DNA of 64,000 bases from Diplodia intermedia (lineage: Eukaryota; Ascomycota; Dothideomycetes; Botryosphaeriales; Botryosphaeriaceae): contig JAKEKT010000042.1 of assembly GCA_021495925.1 (NCBI GenBank), forward strand, positions 62,001 to 126,000, given 5' to 3'. The translations under genes were made by a program, and so were the position numbers. This document shows, piece after piece, positions 55,444-64,000 of this stretch. Positions within the stretch are counted from its first letter, which is position 1. Each line of letters begins with the position of its first letter. The notes under the pieces are model-generated. The model saw only the letters and a program-made list of their open reading frames with translations. It had not been told where the DNA came from and searched no databases.

Positions 55444-57221
55444 GGTGATTGATCGTCAGAGTTTGTCGGGCAAAGTTGTGGCTCGTGTAGATATATTCAA
55501 TGAGATCCGGTATCTGGAGACTGTGGAGGTAGTGAGCAACAGTGAGCGGTCGTTGTGTTATGGCTGATCGACCGCGCGCTCGCGCCTAGCGACCGGCGAA
55601 GGCGAACCTAGATAATGAAACCCGTGGGTTAAAGGCCACTGCCGGGGCTTCGCTGGGTTGGTGAGGTTGGACGGTTGGGAAGGCGCGGGCAGAGAATGGT
55701 AGCCGGCGATGAGCCTTTGAACGGATATATGGCTCTACGAAAGCATTATGAGCGACATGCTGAGTTCGATGTTGACGGGGACGCGGAGGGGAGTAATGGG
55801 TGGCGAAGGTTGGCGTGCTGGCAGAAAAAGGTGGGCGTAGGTGGTGGGCCATGACGCCGTCGTTGGGTGTCGAGGTGAGGTTGGCAGCGTCGACGTCCGG
55901 CCGCGGGGGCGACGAGGTGGGCCGTCGCAGGCGCACGGCAGCATTGCGGGCGCACGGCAGGCATAGGCGGTAGTAATTCTCTGGAGGGTGGGTTTATAAG
56001 TTTTGCCGGCAACTGCTTTTCTCGCCCAAGGGCATCCGACAGATTTACTCGCCCTCGTGGCGCAGTGGCAAGTTCTAAGATTTGAACTTGCGCAGAACAG
56101 GCTAACCTTGAGTTCGATAATAGCAAAATGTGCAAGAGACGCGAACAAAAAAACCCTCGGCGACAGTGTCTGGGGTTTTCTATAGCCAAGTCCGCCGCTC
56201 CCTCATAGCATAAGGGCAAAGCAAGCGCTGGTCCGTAAGGATAACTATAGTTTTTGCCATTTTCTTTTTTTGTTCCGTCGCTTGCGTGGTTTTTGGCATT
56301 GATCTCCCGGTGGGATTCGAACCGGATGGGCGGCCGCGATGGTGTTGTGGGAATCTGCGGGTGTCCTTTTTTTTGGGGGGGGTTGGAGGTGAAAGTGAGG
56401 TCGCCGGAGCCCCGCCCAGTACGCGGTAAACCCCTGCGCTCTTTCTTGACATGACGCGCATCAGTGGGTATTAACGGCGGTATGTATTGATCCTCTACAT
56501 TTCTGGTATTTGCTCTTCTTCTCTCGTTTTGCTTCGTGCGTGCTGCATCCGCTGTCGACGCCGAGGTCTTGGCCTGCACTCGCACACATTTCCCACATGG
56601 AATCTTTGCCTTTCTTCCTTCCTTCTTCCAGCTAGCACGTGGCTAATCATCACGAAGACATGCAAGTCACTCCTCCGGCGGGAGGAAGCACCCCTCTTCT
56701 ATGCCAGCTCGGAATCATGGCTGTGAACCACTCATCCACGTCCATCCCAGTGATTTCCGGCGATCCCGGCGATTCTGGCGGTGTCGTCTTTTTATTGTCT
56801 TTGGTGCCGTCGAGGTCTAGTCATGTGTACTGGGGATCTTTGTCTTGTTCTGGATATGGTGATACAAGATGCGCAATGAGAGAAACTAATAAGCAAAGAA
56901 CAACAATCTAAAAAGACTCGTATCGAATACGTAGAGCTTCGCTATCATTAATTTAGGTGGCTACTCTATTGTTCTGATTATCTAGTAGGTGAGATCCGTG
57001 AATGGCTAAGAAGGGCGTGGGTGCATTGTTCTCCTACAATCTTCTCCGAGTTTCTTGGTTGTCCATCAACAACTCCGCACTCGAAAGAATATAAAGACGT
57101 AACTTGCTCCAATTCCTCACAACCAACAACTCGAACCTTCAGTTCCGAGCACCTCCCAGCTGACAGATCTCTTTTCCAAAAAGTTTCCACTACCTTGCCC
57201 AGCTTCTTTCACCGACCAGTC
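55444..57221. other. 1.8 kb intergenic region with tRNA-like debris
   Basis: I see no protein gene. It contains two stretches with tRNA promoter-like boxes (one listed separately), several T-runs (56253, 56263, 56369), and a fragment near 56313 whose reverse complement resembles a T-arm (GGTTCGAATCCC). A small AT-richer section follows near 56880-57000. Confidence 0.5.
56049..56135 (+). other. tRNA-like pseudogene or tRNA-derived element
   Basis: TGGCGCAGTGG at about 56058 fits the tRNA A-box/D-arm consensus exactly. About 50 bases on, GAGTTCGATAAT partly fits the B-box. Between them GTTCT and AGAAC can pair as an anticodon stem. The acceptor stem does not close and the T-stem is broken, so it is not a functional tRNA as read. 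It could be a decayed tRNA or the head of a SINE. Confidence 0.35.
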
Positions 57222-57539
57222 ATGTCGAACTCCAAGTCCGCCACCAAGGACGACATTGATGAGAAGGACGAGAGGCCTATGACGTGGACTTGCTGCCAGT
57301 GCGGCAAGACCAACTCTGGCGACTACGAGGAGTGCCCTACCGCTAAGTGTGGCCACTGCCCCGGCATGGAGGGTTGCTGCGAGTGGGACTTCCACCCGAT
57401 AATCACTTGGGTCTGCTGCCAGTGTGGCAAGGCCAACTCTGCTGATGTCGAGGAGTGCCCCATCGCGGGATGCGCGCACCACCCCAGCGTGGAGTGCCCT
57501 TGCGATTGGGACTTCCACCTCGGCGATTGGATCTGCTGA
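57222..57539 (+). CDS. small cysteine-rich tandem-repeat protein
   Basis: This is a single exon of 105 residues with no signal peptide and an acidic, Lys-rich head (KDDIDEKDERP). It holds two 41-residue units starting at W22 and W63 (T-W-x-C-C-Q-C-G-K-x-N-S, then ECP, xxCxHxP, and C-E/D-W-D-F-H), and the first five residues of a third (D-W-I-C). Each unit has about eight Cys, suggesting a zinc-binding ribbon, loosely like RanBP2-type fingers. It ends at a TGA exactly where the third unit should read Cys. The start at 57222 is preferred because the upstream open residues are Ser/Thr-rich leader. No named family is recognised. Confidence 0.75.
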   Translation: MSNSKSATKDDIDEKDERPMTWTCCQCGKTNSGDYEECPTAKCGHCPGMEGCCEWDFHPIITWVCCQCGKANSADVEECPIAGCAHHPSVECPCDWDFHLGDWIC

Positions 57540-57647
57540 CAGTGTAATCTGACTATCTCTGGCAATTTCAAGGAGTGCCCTAACGCCCAATGTGGACACT
57601 GCCCTGGCATGGCGGTCTGTGTGGGTGGGATGACTTGTAGATGGTAA
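57540..57647 (+). pseudogene. third cysteine-rich repeat left in frame after a stop codon
   Basis: After TGA, 35 codons continue in the same frame to TAA at 57645-57647. They keep the unit pattern (QCNLTISGNFKECPNAQCGH then CPGM) before diverging (VCVGGMTCRW). The lesion is TGC to TGA at the second Cys of the unit. The frame is otherwise intact, so the loss is recent or the stop is sometimes bypassed. Confidence 0.6.
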
Positions 57648-58364
57648 GCCGAGATCCGCTGACACTGTGCTGACGTAGAAGGTGATTGATTCTGCCTTGC
57701 GATAGTCTGAGATGTCTTGAAAGGATTGTTCACCGAACGAAATTCTCATAAAAAGAATTGCGAAAATTGGATTTTTCCACCAACTTGAAGTTCCCTATGT
57801 TTAAAGTGAGAGGCATCATTGATATCATGCAGTGTTATGTCTCGTAATATGCCTCTGTGAATAGTTGCCGCATCGGAAAGCAGCCACGTTCTTTTCCACA
57901 TTCCAACCTTCCGCCTGCTTCTCTCCAGCCCCTCAATATAACTCACCACGCAGTTCAGGGCGAGTCATGAATACTTCGCAAGCTAATTGGGAAGATGGAG
58001 GTGTGTTCGGCAATATACTTCTCGTAGAATACAGTTGCTCGATCCCACAACATACACACTTTCAACGCAACTTCCATCTTGATCAAGAAAATTAATTATC
58101 AGCAATGAACGGCATTGGTATCTAACAACCCAAAAAAGAAATCAAAGAAGAAGCCAAGCCCAAGTGAGGGAGGATATGAGAAAAAGAGGTTCATCCTCGC
58201 CATCACATCCAATCTGACCAGTGTCAAGCGCCGCGCCGCGGCTGTCCATGTTCCCCCAATTTTACAGATCAACCAAACCCAAGCCTGACCGAGTCCCAGT
58301 TCTTGTTTCGTTCTCTCGTTTCGTACACGTAATAATCGACAAGCAAATGAAACTCTTGTCTCAC
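57648..58364. other. intergenic region
   Basis: It has no gene. The minus-strand shugoshin 3' flank begins on its right side. Confidence 0.45.
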
Positions 58365-60720
58365 TCAGACCATCATGCTCTTCCTCCGTGACGAGCTTCT
58401 TTCCGGCTTTCCTTCGGCTGCTGTGGACGAGGATTTGGACTGGCGCGCAGCTTTAGCGCGGCTGGCCTCATCGCTGAAGCTCACGGCCTTGGATGACGAT
58501 GGTGCCTTTTCACCGCTCCCCTTCTCCTTGGTTGATGTGGACATCACAGAGGAATGGCGTCGACTGGTCGAGAAGGAGGCCGTCTTCGCTGCAAGAGCTC
58601 TGCTGCTCTTCATGATTTGCTCTACATTTTGGTCGCGAGCACCGTCCTTGTCGTCAGGCGGTGATGATCCATCGGTGTTGTTGAAGTCGAAGATGGCGAG
58701 GTCTGGGCGGTCCTTACCAACCGAGTCGGTCGATGAGCTTTTGGCCGTAGCTGTCTTTCTGCGGGATGATGATGCGGAGGTAGACCTGGATATAAGCTCC
58801 TTGCCTGCATTCGTGGACGTCATCGGCTTGTCATCTGCCTGCGCCAGGTCTTGGTCGTCGGGCTCCTTCATTTGCGATTCGGAAGCGAGTTGAGCTGCAG
58901 CAGTCTTACTGCTTAGTGGGCTGTGGGGTTCGGCTGGCTCCGATGAAGCTGGGTGCGCTTTCCAGGCCGAACCTGCATCTTCCTGCCGTTCTCGCTTGAT
59001 TACGACGGTCCGCAACGGGTTTGCTGAGCTAGACGCGGATTGGCTCTGCTCGGATTGCACATCAGACGAGCGCCGACCATCCACTACTGCATCGACGAGG
59101 TTCTTGTTGGGCCGACGCATTTTGCTTACCAAGCTCGGCTCGGCGTAGTTGACTTGGGGACGAGCACGCCTCGACGGGCGCCCGGCTGCAGACGTTTCTG
59201 AGTTCGTAGCGCCGAGCTCACCCGGGGGAGGGGTGTCCTTTGATTCTTGACGAGCCGCGGAAGGCTCTGTTGACGTCGGGGATGCGAGATCAAGGCCGGC
59301 CGGGGTCTTAGGCGGAAGCTCTGGCTGCTCTTGCTCTTGTGGGTCCTCGACCTGAATTTCTGCCGTTTCAACCACCTCGGTTGTCTCCGTCGGGGCTACG
59401 TTGACCATTGCAGCTCTTGACTTTCGCTCTTTTACACGGTTGCGAGCAGCTTCTTTTGGGATCTCAAGCTTCTTGGCGTCCGATTTAGATTCCGACCTCT
59501 GTACCTTTTTCGGAGAGGTGTTGGTTTCTGTAACTTCGGTCAGCGATATGGCAGATAAGGCTTGAGATGTGGATAACTTACTGTCTCCCAGAGCCTTACG
59601 CTCAGTAGTAATGAGCATGTCGAGTCTCGCGTTCTGCTTGGAGGTAGGCTCCAGAGGTTGGCGGTTCTCCCTATCACCACCTCTGCGGCTGAACCTAAAA
59701 TCGTCGCGATAATCCTTGTCGCCGGCGTCTCCATTGGTCTCCTCAGCAGTGGCACTAAGTTTCCGCTTTCTTCCCGCTTTCGACGGCTCTTGGTCATTGC
59801 TGGCCTCCTTGTTGACCTCCTCAGGCGACTGGAAAACGGACATCTTCCTGAGGTCGAGCTTGGAGCTGTCCCTCCGTTTCCTCCTCGTCTCCAGGTTGAT
59901 TGATATGGTGGCTGGGAGCACTTCTTCGTCCTTCTGGTCCACGTCCATGTCGTCGTTGCCGTCTTCGTTTGCTGGCTTGGGATCGAACTTGATGGGATCC
60001 TCATCGGTGAAATGGGCGACTGGTGGTGGGCCCAGGTCTGGGGAATCGTCGGTCGCGGTCGTCAGTACCGCGTGAAGCTCATCAGCGCTGTCGCTTGTCA
60101 GTACTCATCTTCCGCCAGTGGAAGCATTTGCGACATACTCCAGGGTGCGACGAGGATAGAATTTATCCTCCCTGATGGTGGGCAGGACCTCTTCGTCATC
60201 CTGCTCACCAACTTGCTCTTTCATTGCGCGCCTCCATTCAAAGTGTTCCACCGCCCTTGACGGGCCGGCATCCGACTGTCGAGCCTTGTGCGACGGCTTG
60301 TTGATCGAACTCAGCTCAGCAACCAAGCTGCCTATCTCAAGGAGCTTGGACTCCAGCTTATCCTTGACAGAGCTGATTTGGTGGACAGCATTTGGGCCTC
60401 GATTTTGCTCAAGCTCGGTCTGCAATTGGATTACCTGCTCTCGCAGGGCGAGGTTCTCGGCGAGGATGCGGGCTTGCTCGTTCTCAAGGGCGCGGATGCG
60501 GACGGATTGGGCCGAGTTGTTCCTGCGATAGCCGGCGTTAGCGCCACGTAGACGGACACGGTGGTGCTGAGGACGCACTTTGCGAGCTCGCGATTTTGTC
60601 TGATGAAGCGGCGCTTGACTGCAGGTATTGTCAGCGGCGGTTGCTTGGGCGAGCGGGGAAGGTAAACATGCGCTGATCGACGGATTCCTGTGGCGGCGGG
60701 GCCTCGTTGAGTCGCGCCAT
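58365..60720 (-). CDS. SGO1: shugoshin, centromeric cohesin protector
   Basis: There are five exons: 60672-60720, 60579-60618, 60139-60522, 59582-60087 and 58365-59527. The product is 713 residues. Shugoshin recruits PP2A to centromeres and guards cohesin. The N-terminal box reads MARLNEAPPP... then QLKRRFIRQNRELAKNN, followed by a coiled coil at about 35-85 (RIRALENEQARILAENLALREQVIQLQTEL). The C-terminal shugoshin motif is at about 444-474 (SRRARPQVNYAEPSLVSKMRRPNKNLVDAV). The rest is disordered and phospho-site rich. The first intron gives the family sequence only with a GC donor (C|GCATGT...CTGCAG). Intron 3 (GTATGT...GACAG) removes an in-frame stop. Intron 4 (54 bases, GTAAGT...TTACAG) keeps frame and could be retained, adding 18 residues. 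Confidence 0.9.
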
Positions 60721-61062
60721 GGGCGCAGGATGCAATGCAGCCAAAACTGATGCTGGAGCGGAGTAAAGCGATAGCGGCGGGCCGCGTGGTGGCGGTCGCG
60801 AGGTGGGATGTGGGATGGGGAATGATGTCGAAGGTGGAGATGGGAAGCTCACGAAAGTTCGGGTGTAAACAAAGGCCGCATCTGACTCGCGCGAACGCCC
60901 GCCCGCCAAACTAGCGCAGCCCTGCGCAGCCCGCTGGCCCGCCCAAACCAACAACACCACGCCGTCTTCGACTCGCCCCGCGCCGCCCATTGTTTGCGAC
61001 TCTTGAAGCTCGTCCGTCATAAGGTTCTGCTGCGCACTCCGACCGCTTCGACTCCTGTAGAC
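60721..61062. promoter_or_regulatory. shared promoter region of SGO1 and DAD2
   Basis: This interval of 342 bases lies between divergent start codons. It is GC-rich with several GCG-containing motifs and a CCCGCCAAAC site (about 60901), resembling a G1/S-type element in reverse (TTTGGCGGG). I treat that match as suggestive only. Confidence 0.5.
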
Positions 61063-61610
61063 ATGGAGAACAAACGCCAAACGCTCTCGCGCCCACTCGC
61101 GTCCCACCTTCGCGGCCAGTCCATGGGCGCATCTTCCGGCGGCGCATCGCCTGTGCTGCTCGCACGCATAAACGAGAAAAAGCAAGAGCTCGCCAATCTC
61201 AAAGAGCTGCAGGCCCTAAGCGGGGGTCTTGCTGACCAGATGGAAATGCTGGAAAAGAAGCTGTCCACGCTGTCAGACGGCACGGAAGGTGCATATCATG
61301 GTACACTGCGATTGAAGAGGGTACTTGAAGGCTGATACTTCTCACAGCTGTCGCCGCCGTCCTATCTAACTGGCACAATGTTCTGCGCGCCATCAACATG
61401 GCCTCGAGTAATATCCCCAAGGCTTGTCTTGTCTGCGCGATTCTCTAACAACACATAGTGAAAATCCCCAAGCCCAAACAAACCGAAGAGGAAGAGGGCG
61501 CGGAGGACACCCCGGAAGAAGTCCCTCTCCCGCAGACTCTCGTCCGCATTCCGACTCAACATGCGGCGCCACTGCTTCAGCAGGCCAGCTCCGGCAACCC
61601 CGCAGAATGA
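61063..61610 (+). CDS. DAD2: DASH complex subunit Dad2
   Basis: There are three exons: 61063-61288, 61348-61407 and 61459-61610. The introns are GTGCAT...CACAG and GTAATA...CATAG. The product is 145 residues. The fungus-specific DASH/Dam1 ring couples kinetochores to microtubule plus ends. Diagnostic sequence runs across both joins: SPVLLARINEKKQELANLKELQALSGGLADQMEMLEKKLSTL, then VAAVLSNWHNVLRAINMAS joined to MKIPKPK, and at the end LPQTLVRIPTQHA. If the second intron is read through, the protein stops after AIL and loses its last 50 residues. It is head-to-head with shugoshin. Confidence 0.93.
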
Positions 61611-62087
61611 GGGTGTCTATGCGGTCACCGAGACTGAGAGTACAACCATCCTCCCACCGACCTGAAGAAAACCACCACTTGGGGTGGACAACCACCTTGC
61701 CTTATTCCGCCGAAAGGGAGCCTCGACTTAAGCATACCACCAGACAAGCTTAGGCCAAAGCTTCACCTTTGGAGCCTATGCGCCTACCGAGGGGTATACC
61801 GAACCTTGAGGGTGCAATGCTGCCTCCACCAGGGGATAAACGGAACGTAATTGAATGTATCCAGGGCCGCCCGCTCAACGGATGTGACACGCGAGCTCAA
61901 CCTTAAAGCAGAATGCCGCCTTGCGGCATGGAAAGCGAGAAGACGGGCGGACCTGATGGGATAGTGCATGATTAACAATCGAAGTAATTATGAAGATAGA
62001 AGCTTCGAAGCAGGCAGGAGAAAATTGGGACAAGCAAAGCATAATTGAAGAAGCAAATTGGGACAGACTCAGAATCACCCTTGACAA
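61611..62087. other. convergent spacer
   Basis: It holds the 3' flanks of DAD2 and the next gene. No gene is seen. Confidence 0.45.
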
Positions 62088-63068
62088 CTACGTTTTCCGT
62101 GCTGAAGACCGCGTCTGTCTGCGAGGAGGGTCCACAGGTACAGCTTTCTGGACTTTCCTCTTCTTTGATTTGTTCGCGGTCTCCTGTGTTTTCGTTCCTT
62201 CCCCCACCTTTTCCACTTCTCCTCCCTCCCCTTCCGCTTCCGCCTCCCTCTTTTTCCCTTTCCCTTCCACCTGCTCATCAAATATATCCTCCCCCTCAAC
62301 AACAACCCTATCGCAATCAACCCCCTCCTTCCCCAAAACCCACGCCACCTTCTCCACCGCCACCGCCTCCCCCATCTCGCCTAACTCCCCCTCACCTAAT
62401 CCCCACCCCCTCACCCTCCCTACCACGTCCCTCACCTTCCCCACCAACACCGCATACTCCTTCTCCGTATACCCAATCTTCCTCCCCCACCCTTTCCCCT
62501 TCCCTTTCCCATCCTCCTCCCACACCGCCCACCTAAACACCTCATCCGAGAAAAACGGCGTCGACGCCGGCTCCCTACATGCCAACACCAACGACGCCGT
62601 CGCGGGTCCCACGCCCTTGAGCGCCTTCGTCAGCACCCTCAGCGCCTCGATCTCTTTTCCCTTCTCCTTCCCCTTCCCCTTCCCCTTCCCCTCTCCACCA
62701 TCCCCCTCCCCATCACTCGCCGCCGCCGCCGCCGCCGCCGCCGTCTCGCGCCGCAGCAGCACCCCAAACGCCTCCGCGCTCGCAGCCTCGACGGCAGCCG
62801 CCGCGTTCGACCGCACGAGCGCGAGGAGCGTCGGGCGGTAGGTGCCGTGCCTGAGCTTCCACTCGACCAGCCGCTCCAGCTGGGCGAGGGAGAGGGAGGG
62901 CGAGGGGGAGGAGAGGGCGGACGGGATGTCGTGGTAGCGCAGCTGGTCGAGCGGCTTGAGGGCGGGCGCGACGAGGGCCGGGTAGCGGCGCAGGGCGGCG
63001 AGGAAGTGGGGTTTGCTGATTTGGTGGGGGGTGAGGTTGGTGGCGGCGGTGGGGGGTTTGGGCGGCAT
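62088..63068 (-). CDS. conserved fungal protein with helix-hairpin-helix segment
   Basis: This is a single exon of 326 residues. The N-terminal half is helical (SKPHFLAALRRYPALVAPALKPLDQL, then LAQLERLVEWKLRHGTYRPTLLALVRS). A Lys/Gly-rich linker (residues about 127-138) leads into a helix-hairpin-helix-like segment, EALRVLTKALKGVGPATASLVLA (about 141-163), followed by FFSDEVFRWAVWEE. That order resembles HhH-GPD DNA glycosylases (LxGVGxxTA...D), but I do not see the full glycosylase fold or a convincing catalytic Lys/Asp pair. The C-terminus is Lys/Arg-rich (KSKKRKVQK), a likely nuclear signal. DNA binding is inferred and enzymatic activity uncertain. Confidence 0.78.
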   Translation of the reverse strand: MPPKPPTAATNLTPHQISKPHFLAALRRYPALVAPALKPLDQLRYHDIPSALSSPSPSLSLAQLERLVEWKLRHGTYRPTLLALVRSNAAAAVEAASAEAFGVLLRRETAAAAAAAASDGEGDGGEGKGKGKGKEKGKEIEALRVLTKALKGVGPATASLVLACREPASTPFFSDEVFRWAVWEEDGKGKGKGWGRKIGYTEKEYAVLVGKVRDVVGRVRGWGLGEGELGEMGEAVAVEKVAWVLGKEGVDCDRVVVEGEDIFDEQVEGKGKKREAEAEGEGGEVEKVGEGTKTQETANKSKKRKVQKAVPVDPPRRQTRSSARKT

Positions 63069-63097
63069 TGCGGTGGTGGTGGTGGTGGTGGTTCGGT

Positions 63098-63140
63098 GTG
63101 GGTTGGGTCGAGTTGGGTTGGGTTGGGTTGGGTCGAGGGA
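63098..63140. repeat. GGGTT pentanucleotide array (G-quadruplex-prone)
   Basis: Seven GGG runs occur, six of them separated by TT or TCGAGTT, starting about 30 bases upstream of the start codon of the minus-strand gene. A GGT repeat precedes it (63071-63091). Confidence 0.75.
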
Positions 63141-64000
63141 TGTTGTTCTTGCTTCGTTGAGACTTGCTGGCCTTTGATGGATAATGGGAGTGGCTTGTGG
63201 TTTTTTCGGTCTGGCAGGTGTCGTGAAGCTGAGAGTGTGGATGTGGCCAAGGATGGACCAAAGGGTTTCTTGTCAAAACACTTTAGCAACAGGAACTTGT
63301 CGAAAGTTTCTCGGGCAATGTATCGAAGCCAGAGATTAGTGCTTCATCAAGCCACGGGGCGGCTGGGTGATGTGATGAGCGTTCTTTGCGGATTGAGGCC
63401 ACAAATTGACGAAAAATGCTACTCGGTCGGAGATGATGCCGGGGGTGACGGAAATGAAGGATGACCAAACACATGACCCACCGACTTATGCTCTTTGGAA
63501 CATCAAGCGCAGCTCATCAGCTTGCGATCAATGATATTCTCCGTCGTTGCAATTTTGATGTCGAGCTGAGGTCTGGATAAAGTCCGGGGGCGCGTGCGAC
63601 GCGGGGAGGACGCGTAGGCGCGCGCCACTTCGTATGTATAGCAATCAAATGCACGTGCACTGTAGGCACTTGCCTATTCGGACCTCTACCACATATTTAG
63701 GCAGTCTTGACCAATCAGAGATTTGCCATTCGGAGACTTCATCAAGTGCTCTCCTCCGAATGAGCCGAGCTCCTAGAATGCTTATTTTGACTGCGTCTGC
63801 CGCTGTGTGGTGTGTCATATGTGACGCAAGTCACGATCAATCAACGAAAAAAGTCCCATCGAACCCGATCCAAAACGCCGATTTTTTGCCAAAAACCAGG
63901 GTATCGTGAGAATGTAACCGTAACCCAAGGCCGTTCATAAGGGCAGTCAGCGCCTGTCCCGTCCACTCATGCTCCCGATTTGATCCAAATTTCAAGCCTT
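63141..64000. other. intergenic region at window end
   Basis: It holds the promoter of the preceding minus-strand gene. No gene is supported up to the window edge. A 91-codon plus-strand frame near 63634 has no features. Confidence 0.45.

Noticed and set aside
61990..62841. 283-codon plus-strand frame opposite the helix-hairpin-helix gene
   Set aside because: It is a Ser/Pro/Phe-rich mirror of Lys/Glu/Gly codons on the minus strand.
1..64000. CRISPR arrays, bacterial operons or ribosome binding sites
   Set aside because: The introns, gene content and transposon type are eukaryotic. No spaced direct repeats of CRISPR type were seen.

Overview
The window comes from a filamentous ascomycete (Pezizomycotina, most like a dothideomycete; the class is inferred). 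Three things point there: short introns of about 50-65 bases with CTRAC branch points, an extreme repeat-induced point mutation (RIP) signature confined to one transposon, and a fungus-specific gene set (DASH subunit DAD2, shugoshin, MIC12, DUF1857). I found 21 protein-coding genes supported well enough to list, about one per 3 kb. Most exon joins were set by hand from splice signals, reading phase and family sequence.

Layout. 1-5.8 kb: a large membrane-anchored kelch protein. 5.83-11.55 kb: a complete but RIP-destroyed Ty1/copia LTR retrotransposon with intact 197-base LTRs and a 5-base target duplication. 11.6-16.7 kb: gene-poor, with one small secreted protein. 16.7-30.3 kb: FMN-dependent 2-hydroxyacid dehydrogenase, ethanolamine-phosphate cytidylyltransferase (ECT1), a conserved unknown, a steroid 5-alpha-reductase-family membrane protein, MICOS subunit MIC12, mitoribosomal bL17m, and the COPII coat protein SEC23. 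30.3-33.7 kb: gene-free, with a complex minisatellite. 33.7-47.3 kb: a SANT-like disordered protein, an NCBP3-like RNA-binding protein, a DUF1857 protein, a Dal5/TNA1-type MFS transporter, and an F-box/polyglutamine protein. 48.2-55.4 kb: a TatD nuclease with an optional mitochondrial leader, mitoribosomal mS23, a PPR protein and a RecQ helicase. 55.4-64 kb: tRNA-like debris, a cysteine-rich repeat protein with an in-frame stop in its last repeat, the head-to-head pair shugoshin/DAD2, and a helix-hairpin-helix protein.

Functional grouping. Several divergent pairs serve the same compartment or process: MIC12/bL17m and mS23/PPR (mitochondrion) and SGO1/DAD2 (chromosome segregation).

The most unusual signal is a family of seven short (about 170-320 base), nearly palindromic elements scattered through the intergenic spaces. 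They share termini and an inner inverted repeat and look like foldback MITEs. Other points of interest are the RIP edges inside the LTRs, the CAC/GTG bias of surviving RIP target sites, a GC-AG intron in shugoshin, and the two-start TatD gene.
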